NCBI GenBank assembly: GCA_034440615.1
Contig: JAOTOM010004788.1
Location: 12,501 to 76,500 of the forward strand
Direction of reading: 5' to 3'
Length of the DNA stretch: 64,000 bases
Source of the DNA: Ashinkailepas kermadecensis
Lineage: Eukaryota > Arthropoda > Thecostraca > Neolepadidae
The position numbers were made by a program, and so were the translations under genes. Positions 12,000 to 22,776 of the stretch are shown in pieces (positions within the stretch are counted from its first letter, which is position 1; each line of letters opens with the position of its first letter). The notes under the pieces are model-generated. The model was not told the origin of the DNA, did not search any database, and saw only the letters and a list, made by a program, of their open reading frames with translations.

Positions 12000-12129
12000 C
12001 CGGCACGGACAACCTCTCTCAGAACACTCAGACCCTCCCTCCCGGACACACACGCATACCCTCTCTCCCGGACACACACTCCCACGCACACGCACGCAGA
12101 CCATCTCTCTCAGATGCACACACACAAAC

Positions 12130-12179
<50 letters not shown>

Positions 12180-12560
12180 GTCTCTGTCTCTGTCTCTGTC
12201 TCTGTCTCTGTCTCTGTCTCTGTCTCTGTCTCTGTCTCTGTCTCTGTCTCTGTCTCTGTCTCTGTCTCTGTCTCTGTCTCTGTCTCTGTCTCTGTCTCCG
12301 TCTCCGTCTCCGTCTCCGTCTCCGTCTCCGTCTCCGTCTTCGTCTCCGTCTCCGTCTCCGTCTCCGTCTCTGTCTCTGTCTCTGTCTCTGTCTCTGTCTC
12401 TGTCTCTGTCTCTGTCTCTGTCTCTTTCAACACACACAGACCCTCTCTCCCAGACACACGCAGACCCTCTCCCACGGACATGCATAGACCACTCCCACCG
12501 ACACGCGCAAGAGCCCCTCCCCAAGCACACACACGATTCTCTCTCCAATACAATCACAGA
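12000..12560. repeat. Compound microsatellite: (TC)n - (TCTCTG)n - (TCTCCG)n - (TCTCTG)n
   Basis: Pure TC dinucleotides at about 12,132-12,172 pass into hexamers: TCTCTG to about 12,296, TCTCCG with one TCTTCG to about 12,369, then TCTCTG again to about 12,425. Both flanks are loose ACACAC/CCCTCTCTC repeats of about 35 bp. Long Ser-Val, Leu-Cys and Glu-Thr frames here are pure repeat shadows. Confidence 0.95.
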
Positions 12561-12567
12561 CCCTCTC

Positions 12568-13600
12568 TCATGTGGGTTCATATGTTATCCTGTACCACGG
12601 ATTCTTGCATAAGACCAGCTGTGGGGTGTTTTTTTTATCAGTAAGAGTGTTGCCACTTTTAACCTGGAATGTTCTGTTATGGCGGTGAAAATCTAAATAA
12701 TTAGCCAGATTTCCAGTGATTCCGAGTGTTTTCAGGTGCTTGGTGATCTCAAAGTCTTGCTCATGTGATTTGCGTGTTGGAGGTTTAAAAAGTCGGCTGC
12801 TGTGTTGGTGCATGTGCTGTGATCTGGCGTGTGAATGTTGGTGATGCGGTGTGCCACGTCTTCAACTGTGTCGTGATGTGGCGTGTTGAATGTTGGTGAT
12901 GCGGTGTGCCATGTCTTCAACTGTGTCGTGATGTGGCGTGTTGAATGTTGGTGATGCGGTGTGCCATGTCGTCAACTGTGTCGTGATGTGGCGTGTTGAA
13001 TGTTGGTGATGCGGTGTGCCATGTCTTCAACTGTGTCGTGATGTGGCGTGTTGAATGTTGGTGATGCGGTGTGCCATGTCTTCAACTGTGTCGTGATGTG
13101 GCGTGTTGAATGTTGGTGATGCGGTGTGCCATGTATTCAACTGTGTCGTGATGTGGCGTGTTGAATGTTGGTGATGCGGTGTGCCATGTCTTCAACTGTG
13201 TCGTGATGTGGCGTGTTGAATGTTGGTGATGCGGTGTGCCATGTCTTCAACTGTGTCGTGATGTGGCGTGTTGAATGTTGGTGATGCGGTGTGCCATGTA
13301 TTCAACTGTGTCGTGATGTGGCGTGTTGAATGTTGGTGATGCGGTGTGCCATGTCTTCAACTGTGTCGTGATGTGGCGTGTTGAATGTTGGTGATGCGGT
13401 GTGCCATGTATTCAACTGTGTCGTGATGTGGCGTGTTGAATGTTGGTGATGCGGTGTGCCATGTCGTCAACTGTGTCGTGATGTGGCGTGTTGAATGTTG
13501 GTGATGCGGTGTGCACGGTTGCGAGGTTGTCAACTATACTGAGTTCGGGGAGCAAGCCTGATTGGTTGGGTGAGGTTGCGTGTTTTTGTTGCATGAATGT
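12568..13600 (-). pseudogene. I-type LINE reverse transcriptase fragment, split by a minisatellite
   Basis: On the minus strand, 13,515-13,594 encodes NQSGLLPELSIVDNLATVHTA, which resembles the RT finger segment preceding motif A in I/R1-like elements (usually Q-GF-x5-S-x-x-DNL-x-x-x-HTA). At 12,600-12,780 the frame encodes LKTLGITGNLANYLDF and NRTFQVKSGNTL, which resemble the segment between motifs A and B. The region between, which should hold motif A, is replaced by a 55-bp tandem array whose units encode fragments like ASPTFNTPHHDTV in one frame. The motif B region after NTPQ is also broken. This looks like a decayed RT in which one internal segment was amplified. The similarity is recognised by eye and is moderate. 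Confidence 0.6.
12829..13512. repeat. 55-bp minisatellite, about 12 units
   Basis: Units of exactly 55 bp start GCGGTGTGCC at 12,846, 12,901, 12,956 and so on to 13,506. They are nearly identical; the main variable position reads TCTTC, TCGTC or TATTC before AACTGTGTCGTGATG. The low divergence indicates recent expansion. The units derive from the RT fragment described for this region. Confidence 0.95.
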
Positions 13601-13711
13601 AGTCGGCGGTGTTTGGAGGACGTTCGGAAGTTGTGTGCGGTCATACGTGACGTCATTGCTACGAGAAGGTTTTTAAATCGATGGCAACCCCTAAGTGAAA
13701 GTATTAAATTA

Positions 13712-15681
13712 TGCTGTAAATGCTTCTAAGGTTGTATCAAAAGGCTAGAGACGCTGTGAAGCAGAAAACCAGAGCAGCAAAGCGAGCAAAAGAATTGGAT
13801 TTGGCTAGGAACTGTAATAGGGACAGTAAAAAGTTATTTAGTTTCTACAAGCTAAGTAAAGTTTCAAGCACCATTGGTCCACTGGTAGTAAATGGGATTA
13901 TGTTGAGTGAGGATGGTGAGATGGTTGAGGAACTGAGCAAGCAGTTTAAATCAGTGTTTACGTTGGAGGATGTGACTAATCTGCCAACTGTGAACCACAG
14001 CTCAGTGACAGGTGATCAGTTACATGATGTTGATTTCATTGATAGTGATGTTGTTTTGAATTATATCAGGAAAATAAAGCCAAACAAGGCAGCAGGACCT
14101 GATGGAAATTATGCTAGGGTATTGCGGGAAGCTGAAAAGGAACTGGCAATTCCACTTAGTATAATATTTTGTAGATCAGTTCACAAAATGAAATTCCAAC
14201 AGATTGGAAAAGGGCAAATGTAGTTCCTATTTTCAAGAAAGGAGAAAGAGGGAAAGTTGAAAACTATAGGCCAGTAAGCCTCACATCCCTAGTTTGCAAG
14301 GTACTTGAATCAATTATCAAGGATATAATAGTTAGTTTTCTGGAAGGAAACATATTGATTCAAGATACTCAACATGGGTTTAGAAAAGGGCGATCGTGTC
14401 TCACAAATCTCTTGGACTTTTTAATTTTGCTACAGAACAATTTGATCAGGGAAATCAGGTTGATGTAGCATATCTTGACTTTAGCAAAGCCTTTGACAAG
14501 GTACCTCATAAACGGTTAATGATGCAGCTTCAGGTCCATGGTATTGCAGGTAACATCCTAAAATGGATAGAGTTGTGGCTTTCAGATAGACAGCAGAGAG
14601 TGATGCTAAATGGTACGAAGTCATCATGGCAAAATGTTCTAAGTGGAGTCCCCCAGGGGTCAGTACTGGGACCACTATTGTTCATTGTGTTTGTAAATAA
14701 CATTGAAAGTGGCCTAAACAGTAAGGTTTTGAAATTTGCGGATGATTTGAAGATCTTTAGGGCAATAACAGGGCACAATGAGCAGGTCTTGCTGCAGAAA
14801 GACTTAGACGAGCTTGTGAAGTGGTCCGAAAAATGGCAAATGAAATTTAATTTTGATAAGTGCAAAATCATGCATGTAGGTAGGCAGCATATCAAGGCTC
14901 CGTACTTGATGGATGGCCAAGTACTATCTGTGACTCAGCGGGAGAAGGACTTAGGTGTTATTTTGAACACAAAATTGGGGGCATCAGAACAGACCAAAGA
15001 AGCCAGGAAGAAGGCACTAAGAATGCTTGGAGCAATAAATAGGAATGTATCATACAAAAGTGAGGAAGTCATCAGGAAGCTTTACTGTGCATATGTCAGG
15101 CCACATTTGGAATACTGTGTCCAAGCTTGGTCCCCTAGTTATGAAAAAGATTGTTGGCTTTTAGAGAGAGTACAAAAGAGGGCAACGAAAATGGTGAATG
15201 GCATAGGCAACCTGGCATATGAGGAAAGATTGAAGAAACTGAATATGTTTTCACTTAGATATAGAAGGCTGAGAGGAGATCTCATCGAGGTCTTTAAATT
15301 TGTTCATGGTCAGGAACAGGGTTATCTCAGGGAGCTGTTTGAATTTAACAGAAATGATGCAATTAGAGGTCATCAATTCAAAATTAGAGTTAATCACAGC
15401 AGGACAAGGTTAAGACAGTCTTTCTTCACCAACAGGGTAGTAGAACACTGGAACCAGCTGCCAGAAACTATTGTCAGTAGCAACACATTGAACATCTTTA
15501 AAAACAGCATAGACAATCATTATAAGAATAGGGGGCTTGTTTTTCTGTATTCCAGGGAGAGTTGATTGGCGCATTTGGTGGAAAACTGGTTCAGTGTACA
15601 GAGTGCAACCAAGAAGGGCCCTTGTGGCTCGTAGTTGCACTGATCTTTTATGTCTTTATGTCTTTATGTCTTTATGTCTTC
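13712..15681 (+). mobile_element. CR1-type non-LTR retrotransposon, 5'-truncated, copy 2
   Basis: This is a plus-strand close relative of the element at 3,576-5,800. Its homology begins near 13,712, about 200 bp beyond the 55-bp minisatellite, and it ends in four to five repeats of the 8-bp unit TTATGTCT (15,648-15,681). The 3' UTR text, including GTGCAACCAAGAAGGGCCC, is shared with copy 1. The 5' truncation is about 80-90 bp further in than that of copy 1. Confidence 0.92.
13720..15565 (+). pseudogene. Reverse transcriptase of CR1-type LINE (two 1-bp deletions)
   Basis: The coding region lies in three frames. Compared with copy 1, one T is missing near 14,179 (CAGTTCACAAAATG instead of CAGTTTCACAAAATG) and one A near 14,428 (TTTTTAATTTTGC instead of TTTTTAAATTTTGC). 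Both are slips in short homopolymers. The last frame (14,396-15,565, 389 codons) holds motif A YLDFSKAFDKVPH, motif B SGVPQGSVLGPLLF and motif C FADD, plus the complete C-terminus. The copy is non-functional because of the frameshifts and the missing endonuclease. Confidence 0.92.
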
Positions 15682-16445
15682 TCCTGTAAGAAAAATAGTT
15701 CAGTTTTGTCAACGAAGTATTATTACCGTTTTTTTGCAACCAAAAACCCATTACGTGAAACTTGTCCATTGGCGAGGGTCGGTCGCTCTGTGGGAGGGTG
15801 GGGTCTGTGTTCGGCTTAGGGATGGGGAGGAGGCGTGCATCAGTCCAGGAGGTGTGGGTTGTGGGTACGTGTGGGTTTGTCGTGAGTTGTTGAATGCTCT
15901 GTGTAGGGCAATTCCAACTTCCTACCTCTTGCAGTGAGTGGTGCGTGCTCGAGGGGGAAGTAGAGTAATCCCTACTCCCTACCTCTGGCAGTGAGTGGTG
16001 GGTGCTTGAGGAGGTAGTAGTGGATACCGTGTGAATCGATGGTGGGGGATGGGGTGGTGTTGACTGATTGTTATATTGCGAGGCTGCGTTCTTGTAGTGT
16101 GAATGGAGCGTTGTGTGATTGACAAGGTGGGAAGATTGTTGGTGGCATGGTGTCAGGCAGCGTCGAAGAGCGGTTACCATAGTTGTTGTAGCGGTTACCA
16201 TAGTTACCATAGTTGTAGCGGTTACCATAGTTGGAGGCTGTCTGTTGTTTGGAGGCTGTTTGTTGGGTGGTTCTCGACGCACTTTATGCACGATCACGGC
16301 CAGTGGCGCCGCCTACTCTGTTCCGCTGGTGAGCCGCGGATTGGGAAATGTCCCGAGTGGTGCGAGTGCTGAACCCAGGACCTTTGATAGTAGGAGGTTA
16401 AGGTGTTTGCGGTATTTTGAGGAGTGATGCTGTGTGGATGGATGT
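15682..16445. other. Unrecognised stretch with short local repeats
   Basis: There is an imperfect duplication of about 60 bp (CTACCTCTTGCAGTGAGTGG and CTACCTCTGGCAGTGAGTGG, 15,918-16,010). Several CGGTTACCATAGTTG repeats lie at 16,175-16,232. No gene is recognised. Confidence 0.5.
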
Positions 16446-16614
16446 TGGTTGGTTGGTTGGTTATTGGTTTTACGACACGTCGACCGTTGAGTCATATCGC
16501 GTCGCCAATCTCTCACGCCGATTGGTCGCGGGCGAAGAGTAGCGACAGGTGAGACTCGAACCCACAATCTTTCGATTGTGAGACGAGCATCTTACCCCTA
16601 GACCACTCGTCCCC
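16446..16614 (-). mobile_element. tRNA-derived SINE, family 2, copy 1
   Basis: A perfect 14-bp target duplication GTGTGGATGGATGT (16,432-16,445 and 16,615-16,628) defines a 169-bp insertion. Read on the minus strand, it starts with a tRNA-like head (A box TGGTCTAGGGG, B box GGTTCGAGTCTCA), continues through GCCCGCGACCAATCGGCGTG, and ends in TCGTAAAACCAAT followed by (AACC)n. A stem can form between 16,473-16,478 and 16,499-16,504, with a 20-nt loop, near the 3' end. The head folds poorly in the anticodon region, so it is not a functional tRNA. Clean duplications indicate recent insertion by a LINE machinery. Confidence 0.93.
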
Positions 16615-16628
16615 GTGTGGATGGATGT

Positions 16629-17347
16629 GATGTTGCTCTGGGGATGATGGAAATGATAACCAGACACAGGACCGAATGATCTGATGTGTGTTGAATGATC
16701 TAAGGACAGGCCAGATTTGTGAGATTGGGATACAACGGTCGCAAAATGATGTGCAACTTTGTCAGAAGGAAATTTCACCAAAATGCCACCAGTAAGCCGA
16801 ACACATTTCGCCTCATCAAAGGATGAGATGGAAAATCTGCCCCCCCCCCCCCTCCCATCGACGACAGGCGGGGCTGGAGACCGGGTGTTCGCACCAGCAC
16901 GCAGCGCAGGCGAGAGTGACGGAGATGCGGTGGTCCGTTTGGTGTGGGTGACCGCACTGGCCGTATGTGTGACGTGGCGCCCTGAACCCCCACCCCTCCC
17001 GTCCCGCCGAATGACCATACCGTTGGCAGTGGACACATCGACGGAGGGGACGGACGAGGGGAGCTGCCTCGTACCGCAGGCACGGGGCCGTGATGTGTGA
17101 AGGGGATGGCCGATCAAAGGTCAGAGTGGAGGTGCGGCGTGGAGGGCGGTAATGGTGTTGTGGAGGCGGTCAGGGTATTGTGGAGGGATGCAGGGAGGGA
17201 TGTGAAGGGATGCACAGACTCTCTGCTCGGCCGAGCGGGCGACGAGCGTCGGCGTTGAGTCCTGAAGGATTTGGTGAGCGTATGCTTCCCTGGCTGATGC
17301 TTAAGTGTGTCGCTGGGGAGATGTAGACGGAATGCGGGTCGATTCGG
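16629..17347. other. Unrecognised GC-rich stretch
   Basis: Open frames on both strands at 16,759-17,117 lack any recognised domain and run through a C homopolymer. No gene can be supported. Confidence 0.4.
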
Positions 17348-17361
17348 TGGATGGTGAGTGG

Positions 17362-17413
17362 TTAGTTATTTGGGCTTAAGGGCGCGCCGACTACGAGGTC
17401 ATTTGGCGCCCAT
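17362..17413 (-). mobile_element. 52-bp tail-only mini-retroposon
   Basis: A perfect 14-bp duplication TGGATGGTGAGTGG (17,348-17,361 and 17,414-17,427) flanks just 52 bp. Read on the minus strand, the insert is a hairpin, GGGCGC (17,406-17,411) pairing with GCGCCC (17,380-17,385) across a 20-nt loop, followed by TTAAGCCCAAATAACTAA. It corresponds to the 3'-terminal domain of the family 2 SINE, with no tRNA head and no body. Confidence 0.85.
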
Positions 17414-17784
17414 TGGATGGTGAGTGGTGAGGTACGATGAGGTACGATAGGTACGATGAGGTACGCGTTAGTGACGAGGACGGTAGGTTGAGACCGTCGG
17501 TGTGCTTGGACGCCTGGAGCAGGAGCGTCCCATAATTCAGGAGTTCGGCGTGGGGAGACACCCCTGTTTGTGTGGGGAGGGATTATTCGACTCGCCACTG
17601 GTCGAGAATAGCCAATGATTGGCCCGACCCGAGGCGGCAGGGACAGAATTTCCCATGTGGGGTGTCGGGCATGCCTGGTGCTGTAGTGGTTTGTGGTGAG
17701 TGAGCTATGCTAGCAGGCTAGTCAGTGATTGAATCGCGTTCTCCTGACCGGTCAGTCGATGGTGAATGGCTTGGGATGTGCAGT

Positions 17785-18285
17785 TGTAGTGTGCAGGTCG
17801 GTGTTCGGTGGTGGTAGGTGAATGTTCCGGGGGTGGTAGGGGATGGGCGTTCGGTGGCGATGGGCGAATATTTCGGTGGTGGTAGGTGGTCGATATTCGG
17901 TGGTGGTAGGTGAATGTTCCGGTCGTGGTAGGTGATCGGTGTTCGGTGGTGGTAGGTGAATGTTCCGGTGGTGGTAGGTGATCGGTGTTCGGTGGCGATG
18001 GGTTAATATTTCGGTGGTGGTAGGTGGTCCGTGTTCGGTGGTGATGGGTGAATGCTTCGGTGGTGGTAGGTGGTCGATGTTCGGTGGTGGTAGGTAGTCG
18101 GTGGTCGGTGGTGGTGGGTGAATATTTCGGTGGTGGTGGTGGTCGGTGTTCGGTGGTGATGGTTGAATGCTTCGGTGGTGGTAGGTGGTCGATGTTCGGT
18201 GGTGGTAGGTAGTCGGTGGTCGGTGGTGGTGGGTGAATGCTTCGGTGGTGGTAGGTGGTCGGTGGTCGGTGGTGGTGGGTAAATG
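17785..18285. repeat. GGTGGTAGGT minisatellite
   Basis: Imperfect subunits of about 23-24 bp (TTCGGTGGTGGTAGGTGGTC, TTCCGGTGGTGGTAGGTGAA) often alternate in pairs. The minus-strand frames of 240-303 codons rich in His, Pro and Thr are translations of this repeat; they lack any other domain and are rejected as genes. Confidence 0.9.
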
Positions 18286-19202
18286 TTGAGCAGTCCCTAG
18301 TGCGTAGTGGGAGTATCGGAGTAATGCCGTCTGTGTTGTAGTGAGATGTTGGTGGTGTAGTTGGTGTGTGTTGGTGTGATGTGTTCTTAGTCGCCCCTGG
18401 AAGAATGAGACGAAATAATGGAAAGTCATTGAAAAGCAAGTGCTCACGCTTATGGAGAAAAGGAGAAAGCACACAGTTCGGGGAAAATGGCGGTCTGGAC
18501 ATTGGAGGAACGGTATGGGTAAGCCATATCCCTTGGACTAGATTGGTGCCATTATCCAACGATAGCCTAAATGGACGGGTGGGAGACAATAGTAAAGAGG
18601 TGTGATGGGAAGACACTGAGCAAAATTAATGTTTCGTTGTCAGGCTAAAAGGTGTTACACTACGGTGCAACAGTACAGCAATGTATGGGATTTTGAGCAA
18701 GTATTTGGGGACAACTTTTTTTTCTTCAATTCGGAGACGCGTACTTCGTCTGGTTCTACCGCATACGGTATTTGCACACACCAAAACGTCCGAATGGAAG
18801 GGTGCTCGTAAGTGCTGATAGCACTCACTCATGGGGTGGCCCCTCTTCACCATCACCAGCGATGGGACGCGGTGGTGCGAGTCGCGTGCGTGTCGGTGAC
18901 GGTGACGGCGCTTCGGCAGCACGACCCACCGCACCATCACCCCGATCACCTCCCCCTCCCCCCTGCTGGTCAGTCAGCGGCCACCGGTAATTGGCGGGCG
19001 GCCAATGATCGCGTGCCGGGCCCACCGCCAGCCGTCGGCCGCCGCGCCACACCGCGACGTGGATCCGATTGCGCCCAACCTGCCCCGTCGGCGGCCCCTC
19101 CCTACTGTTTACCGTCGCGCCGTCCGTCGATCCTCGTTACCAGATCACCATCTGATGTCGACACAGTGGCTTGGCTCACATGAATTGGCTATACAAACGG
19201 TG
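18286..19202. other. Unrecognised stretch, GC-rich at its end
   Basis: 18,830-19,140 is CpG-rich with overlapping frames on both strands but no recognisable motif. Nothing can be assigned. Confidence 0.4.
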
Positions 19203-19376
19203 GAGATTTGGCTTTGCTGGGCGGGGATTGCGCTTTGTTGGGCGGAGATTGCGCTTTGCTGGGCGGACATAGAGCTTTGCTGGATGAAGATTGCGCTTTG
19301 CTGGGCGGGGATTGCGCTTTGCTGGGCGGGGATTGCGCTTTGCTGGGCGGAGATTGCCCTTTGCCCGGCAGAGACG
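19203..19376. repeat. 21-bp minisatellite, about 8 units
   Basis: The unit is ATTGCGCTTTGCTGGGCGGGG with a few variants. Because 21 is a multiple of three, all frames encode 7-residue repeats such as ALLGGDC on the plus strand and AIPAQQS on the minus strand. Nothing suggests a gene. Confidence 0.92.
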
Positions 19377-20435
19377 GAAATAGCACTTCTGTTGTGATGA
19401 CGGTCACGTGGTTTTATGATGTGCTTAACAAGTGTATAGCGCATGAATTTATGTTAGGGAGAGTTGAAGATAGCACCGATATTCGTCAAAGTTCTGGTCT
19501 GTATTCTGGCTACAATGTGCTCAAAATTCCACGGAGTGGTTAATGTCAGCACTTTGCAGTATGTTTTCACGTTCACGATTTCTGGATAACCATGGAAACA
19601 CCAATCTGAACTTCAGCGAAACGTATGCGAATTGCTATAAACAGCACCACCTAATCTCTTCTTACACTCAGATTTAAGCCTTCTCTTAGAATTGGTGGCG
19701 GATTGGGAATGACGTCATCAAGTCGTGTCGTGACATCTGAGTAGGTTCGGATGTCGCCGACAACATTTCGTTCAACTATAACTGCAACTTATCACATGTT
19801 CTATCTGAGAGTGGATATTCTCGACAGCTTAAATATGGCTGTAAAATATCGATTATTACAGAAATATTGAACCGTTATTCCGCAGTATTCTATTGGATTT
19901 ATACTAGCAACTGTGATCGGTATGGGTTGCTCACGATACAACTTTTTTTTCGTGAAGTACTCACATACTAGTCAGATTTCACAGATTTATGGCGCCATAT
20001 GATTCCGGCGATACTGAACGATTCGTGCCTTATCGAACTAATCGACGGATTTCAGCAGACACATGTGGAACACTGAAACCTCGACATGCTAAAATGTCGA
20101 GACTTCCTGTAGGGACTCGGCAAGATGCACCCGCAAGATTTCCAAAATTGTCAGAAGGTCAAAATCAACAATTGGTACCTTATGTTGCATAATGGAGTGC
20201 GAAATGTGTTGGCTGATCAAGACAAATTTCGATCATCAGGCTCGAACCAATTGCCAAGAGAGAAAGAGAGGGGAGGCGAAAGCGTTTTCCCTGTTCGTGA
20301 CGACGTCGCCAATTTCCAACTTCTTTCGCTTGCCAACATGCCGTTACCATCGTCATTCTGGACGACTGCCGCGCCGCCGGTGAAAAGGCGGAGGTAGGCG
20401 GCAAAACACAGACGAGGACGGCAAAACGGCAGAAG
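19377..20435. other. Unrecognised stretch
   Basis: No repeat, RNA or recognisable coding sequence was seen. Confidence 0.4.
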
Positions 20436-20492
20436 AGGTAGACGGCAAGAGGCAAGAGGTAGACGGCAAGAGGCAAGAGGTAGACGGCAAAA
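20436..20492. repeat. 21-bp minisatellite, 2.7 units
   Basis: AGGTAGACGGCAAGAGGCAAG is repeated at 20,436, 20,457 and 20,478. Related AGAGGACGGCAAAAC text flanks it. Confidence 0.9.
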
Positions 20493-20984
20493 CACAGAAG
20501 AGGACAGAAGCCGAACGTTCGACCGGCTGAGTTTTGAACACAGGTCGTGGCAGGTAGCACAGCACCATAGCACCAATAGCAGGTCTGTTATTGGTCAGCG
20601 GTGCAGATATTTCGGCGACAATGAGGTTGTCAGCTAAGCTGACAATCTCAGTCATTTGTCAGCTCAGCTGACTGCTTCGCTGCATTTCCGCAGGTAACCT
20701 GATAACTAAGAGAGGTCGACGATGTGAATAATTCATTTCGACAGGAACTTTGGGCGGGTCACCATGTCAACTATTTGCTCCAATCTACCTTCCAAAGAGC
20801 GCCGAACAAAGAAGAGCAGAGCACAAAGGAGTCAAACGTTTGCTCCCGGACGCCTTCACCAGACGCCTTCACCGGACGCCTTTACCGGACGCCTCGCCAC
20901 GTGCAGTGTCAGGCGGGATGTGGTGGAAGATGAGGTCAGAACGACTTCCGCTAAGTGATGAGGGCGTCTAGGTGAGCGACATGA
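20493..20984. other. Unrecognised stretch
   Basis: Short direct repeats of GACGCCTTCACC/GGACGCC lie at 20,845-20,900. CAGCTGAC-type short inverted repeats lie near 20,630-20,670. No gene is recognised. Confidence 0.4.
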
Positions 20985-21092
20985 GGCGGCTAGGTAGGTG
21001 AGGTGGTAGGTGAGGTGAGGGGTGAGGTGGTAGGTGAGGTGAGGGGTGAGGTGGTAGGTGAGGTGAGGTGGAGGTAGGTGAGGTGGAGATGA
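20985..21092. repeat. GGTGAGGTGGTAGGTGA minisatellite
   Basis: Repeated GTGAGGTGGTAGGTGAGGTG blocks, each about 23-31 bp, lie in tandem. Confidence 0.85.
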
Positions 21093-21643
21093 CTGCAGAG
21101 CTGCTATTGGACGCCCCTGTCCATAATTTGGGCCATTGCTGACACGATGGAAATTGGACGAAAGCTGGACAGATTAGTGGGACTACCCGAGCCTAAATTA
21201 GACGACTGGGTGCCTCTTAGCTTCTGCAGGAACATCCGAGTTAGAGACGCTGTAGCTGATCATTTGCGGACCTGCTGCGTCAATTGTGTCAAAGCATATC
21301 CCGGCCAAGCATACTATTAATGCCGCTTCCCCGCAAGAAATGACGGGCCATTCATTCAGAAAGCAATGGGCCTCTGGTATTGTAGGCTCAACAGTATCAG
21401 CAAGAGCCAGTAGGTGCCAGCGCACGACAGACGAGGGGCATGTCATCCGTCGCTTTCCTGATCTTGTCACGGGGTAGTGCACTCTTTCCTGGCCGGCTGC
21501 GTGTGTCTCATTCAGCGCGCGCGGCTCACATCGACAGAAAGGCAAGCAGCTTCAGCTCGTCCGCCGTGACGTGGGGTAGCTTCCGGTAGGACTTGTGGTG
21601 CCGACAGTAGGCAGGGAGCGGTGACTGCCCTGCTGGGCTTGCC
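21093..21643. other. Unrecognised stretch
   Basis: Frames of 63 codons (plus) and 115 codons (minus) lie here without recognisable motifs. No repeat was seen. Confidence 0.4.
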
Positions 21644-21829
21644 GTGTCACGACAAGAAGTGGCGACTGTCCTGCTGGACGTGCCACGACAAGAAGTGGCG
21701 ACTGTCCTGCTGAACGTGCCACGACAGGGAGCGGCGACTGTCCTGCTGGACGTGCCACGACAGGGAGCGGCGACTGTCCTGCTGGACGTGTCACGACAAG
21801 AAGTGGCGACTGTCCTGCTGGACGCACCG
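21644..21829. repeat. 36-bp minisatellite, 5 units
   Basis: The unit runs ACGACAAGAAGTGGCGACTG and then TCCTGCTGGACGTGCC. Two variants, AAGAAGTGGCG and AGGGAGCGGCG, are mixed. Since 36 is a multiple of three, a 12-residue repeat (RQEVATVLLDVP) is open on the plus strand and another on the minus strand. I take it as non-coding. Confidence 0.92.
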
Positions 21830-21899
21830 CTAAGCGTCGGCACGAGTTTTGTGCCTAATGGCCGAGCGCATGGCTCGGTATATGTCCAAATTTTCTGCT

Positions 21900-22075
21900 G
21901 ACCCCCCAGCCGACCACCGGTCGACTCCCAGCCGACCTTCAGCGACCCTAAGCCGACCCGCGGCTGGTCCCCGGCCGTGCTCTAGCCGACCCCCAGCCGA
22001 CCTCCAGACGAGTCCCAGCCGACCTTCAGCCGACGCTAAGCAGACCCCGGCCGGCCCCCGGTCGTGCTCTAGCTG
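21900..22075. repeat. CCAGCCGACC short-unit minisatellite
   Basis: Units of about 10-18 bp centred on CCCAGCCGACC are repeated with frequent variants such as CCCCGGCCGTGCTCTAG, which occurs twice. Confidence 0.85.
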
Positions 22076-22584
22076 CGTCGGACAGCGGCCAGACACAATT
22101 TCCTCAGTTGGGTATGTCGCCCGATGAAGCGTGATGAAGCAAATATCAACACCAACAGTGGCGACGGCAGGCCGGCGGTCGGTCAGCTGGCGCCTGCGGT
22201 CCGTGTGAAAACACCAATGCCAGACGAGCATTGTCTGTTTGTCGTGGGTTTATTTGCATATTGATTGCGGCACTTTAAAGCCGGCCGGCACACTTTCCGG
22301 ATTTCGACCGTCCAGGTGGAGGTTGGTAGCTCGAATCCAACCAAGATCGGACTTTCTCCGCTGCGGTTGCTGTGCTTGCTGTGATATCGACACGATCTGA
22401 AATTTGAATGGTGGAATTGATGTCGCAAACACTTTAACATCATTTCCGGTAGGGTTGGATCAAGTGCAGCAAAATTTCCTCCAAATGGCCCATTTTGGTG
22501 TGTTGATGCTGGCCGACCTGGCATGGCCTTTGCATGTGATCTTGCCAATGCTACATGAGAGAGCTCTCTTTCATAAGCCACCCA
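22076..22584. other. Unrecognised stretch
   Basis: No recognisable gene or repeat. Confidence 0.4.
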
Positions 22585-22601
22585 CCTACTCCAACGCTTT
22601 G

Positions 22602-22759
22602 GTTGGTTATTGGTTTTACGACACGTCGACCGTTTGAGTCACATAGCGTCGCCAATCTCTCACGCCGATTGGTCGCGGGCGAAGAGTAGCGACAGGTGAG
22701 ATTCGAACCCACAATCTTTCGATTGTGAGACGAGCATCTAACCCCTAGACCACTCGTCC
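22602..22759 (-). mobile_element. tRNA-derived SINE, family 2, copy 2
   Basis: A perfect 17-bp duplication CCTACTCCAACGCTTTG (22,585-22,601 and 22,760-22,776) bounds a 158-bp copy nearly identical to the one at 16,446. It has the same tRNA-like head with A and B boxes, the same central GCCCGCGACCAATCGGCGTG and the same TCGTAAAACCAATAACC tail, with a shorter (AACC) run. The long clean duplication shows it is a recent insertion. Confidence 0.94.
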
Positions 22760-22776
22760 CCTACTCCAACGCTTTG

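Noticed and set aside
17705..18616. 303- and 240-codon minus-strand frames rich in His, Pro and Thr
   Set aside because: They span a GGTGGT minisatellite, have no domain, and two alternative frames are equally open.
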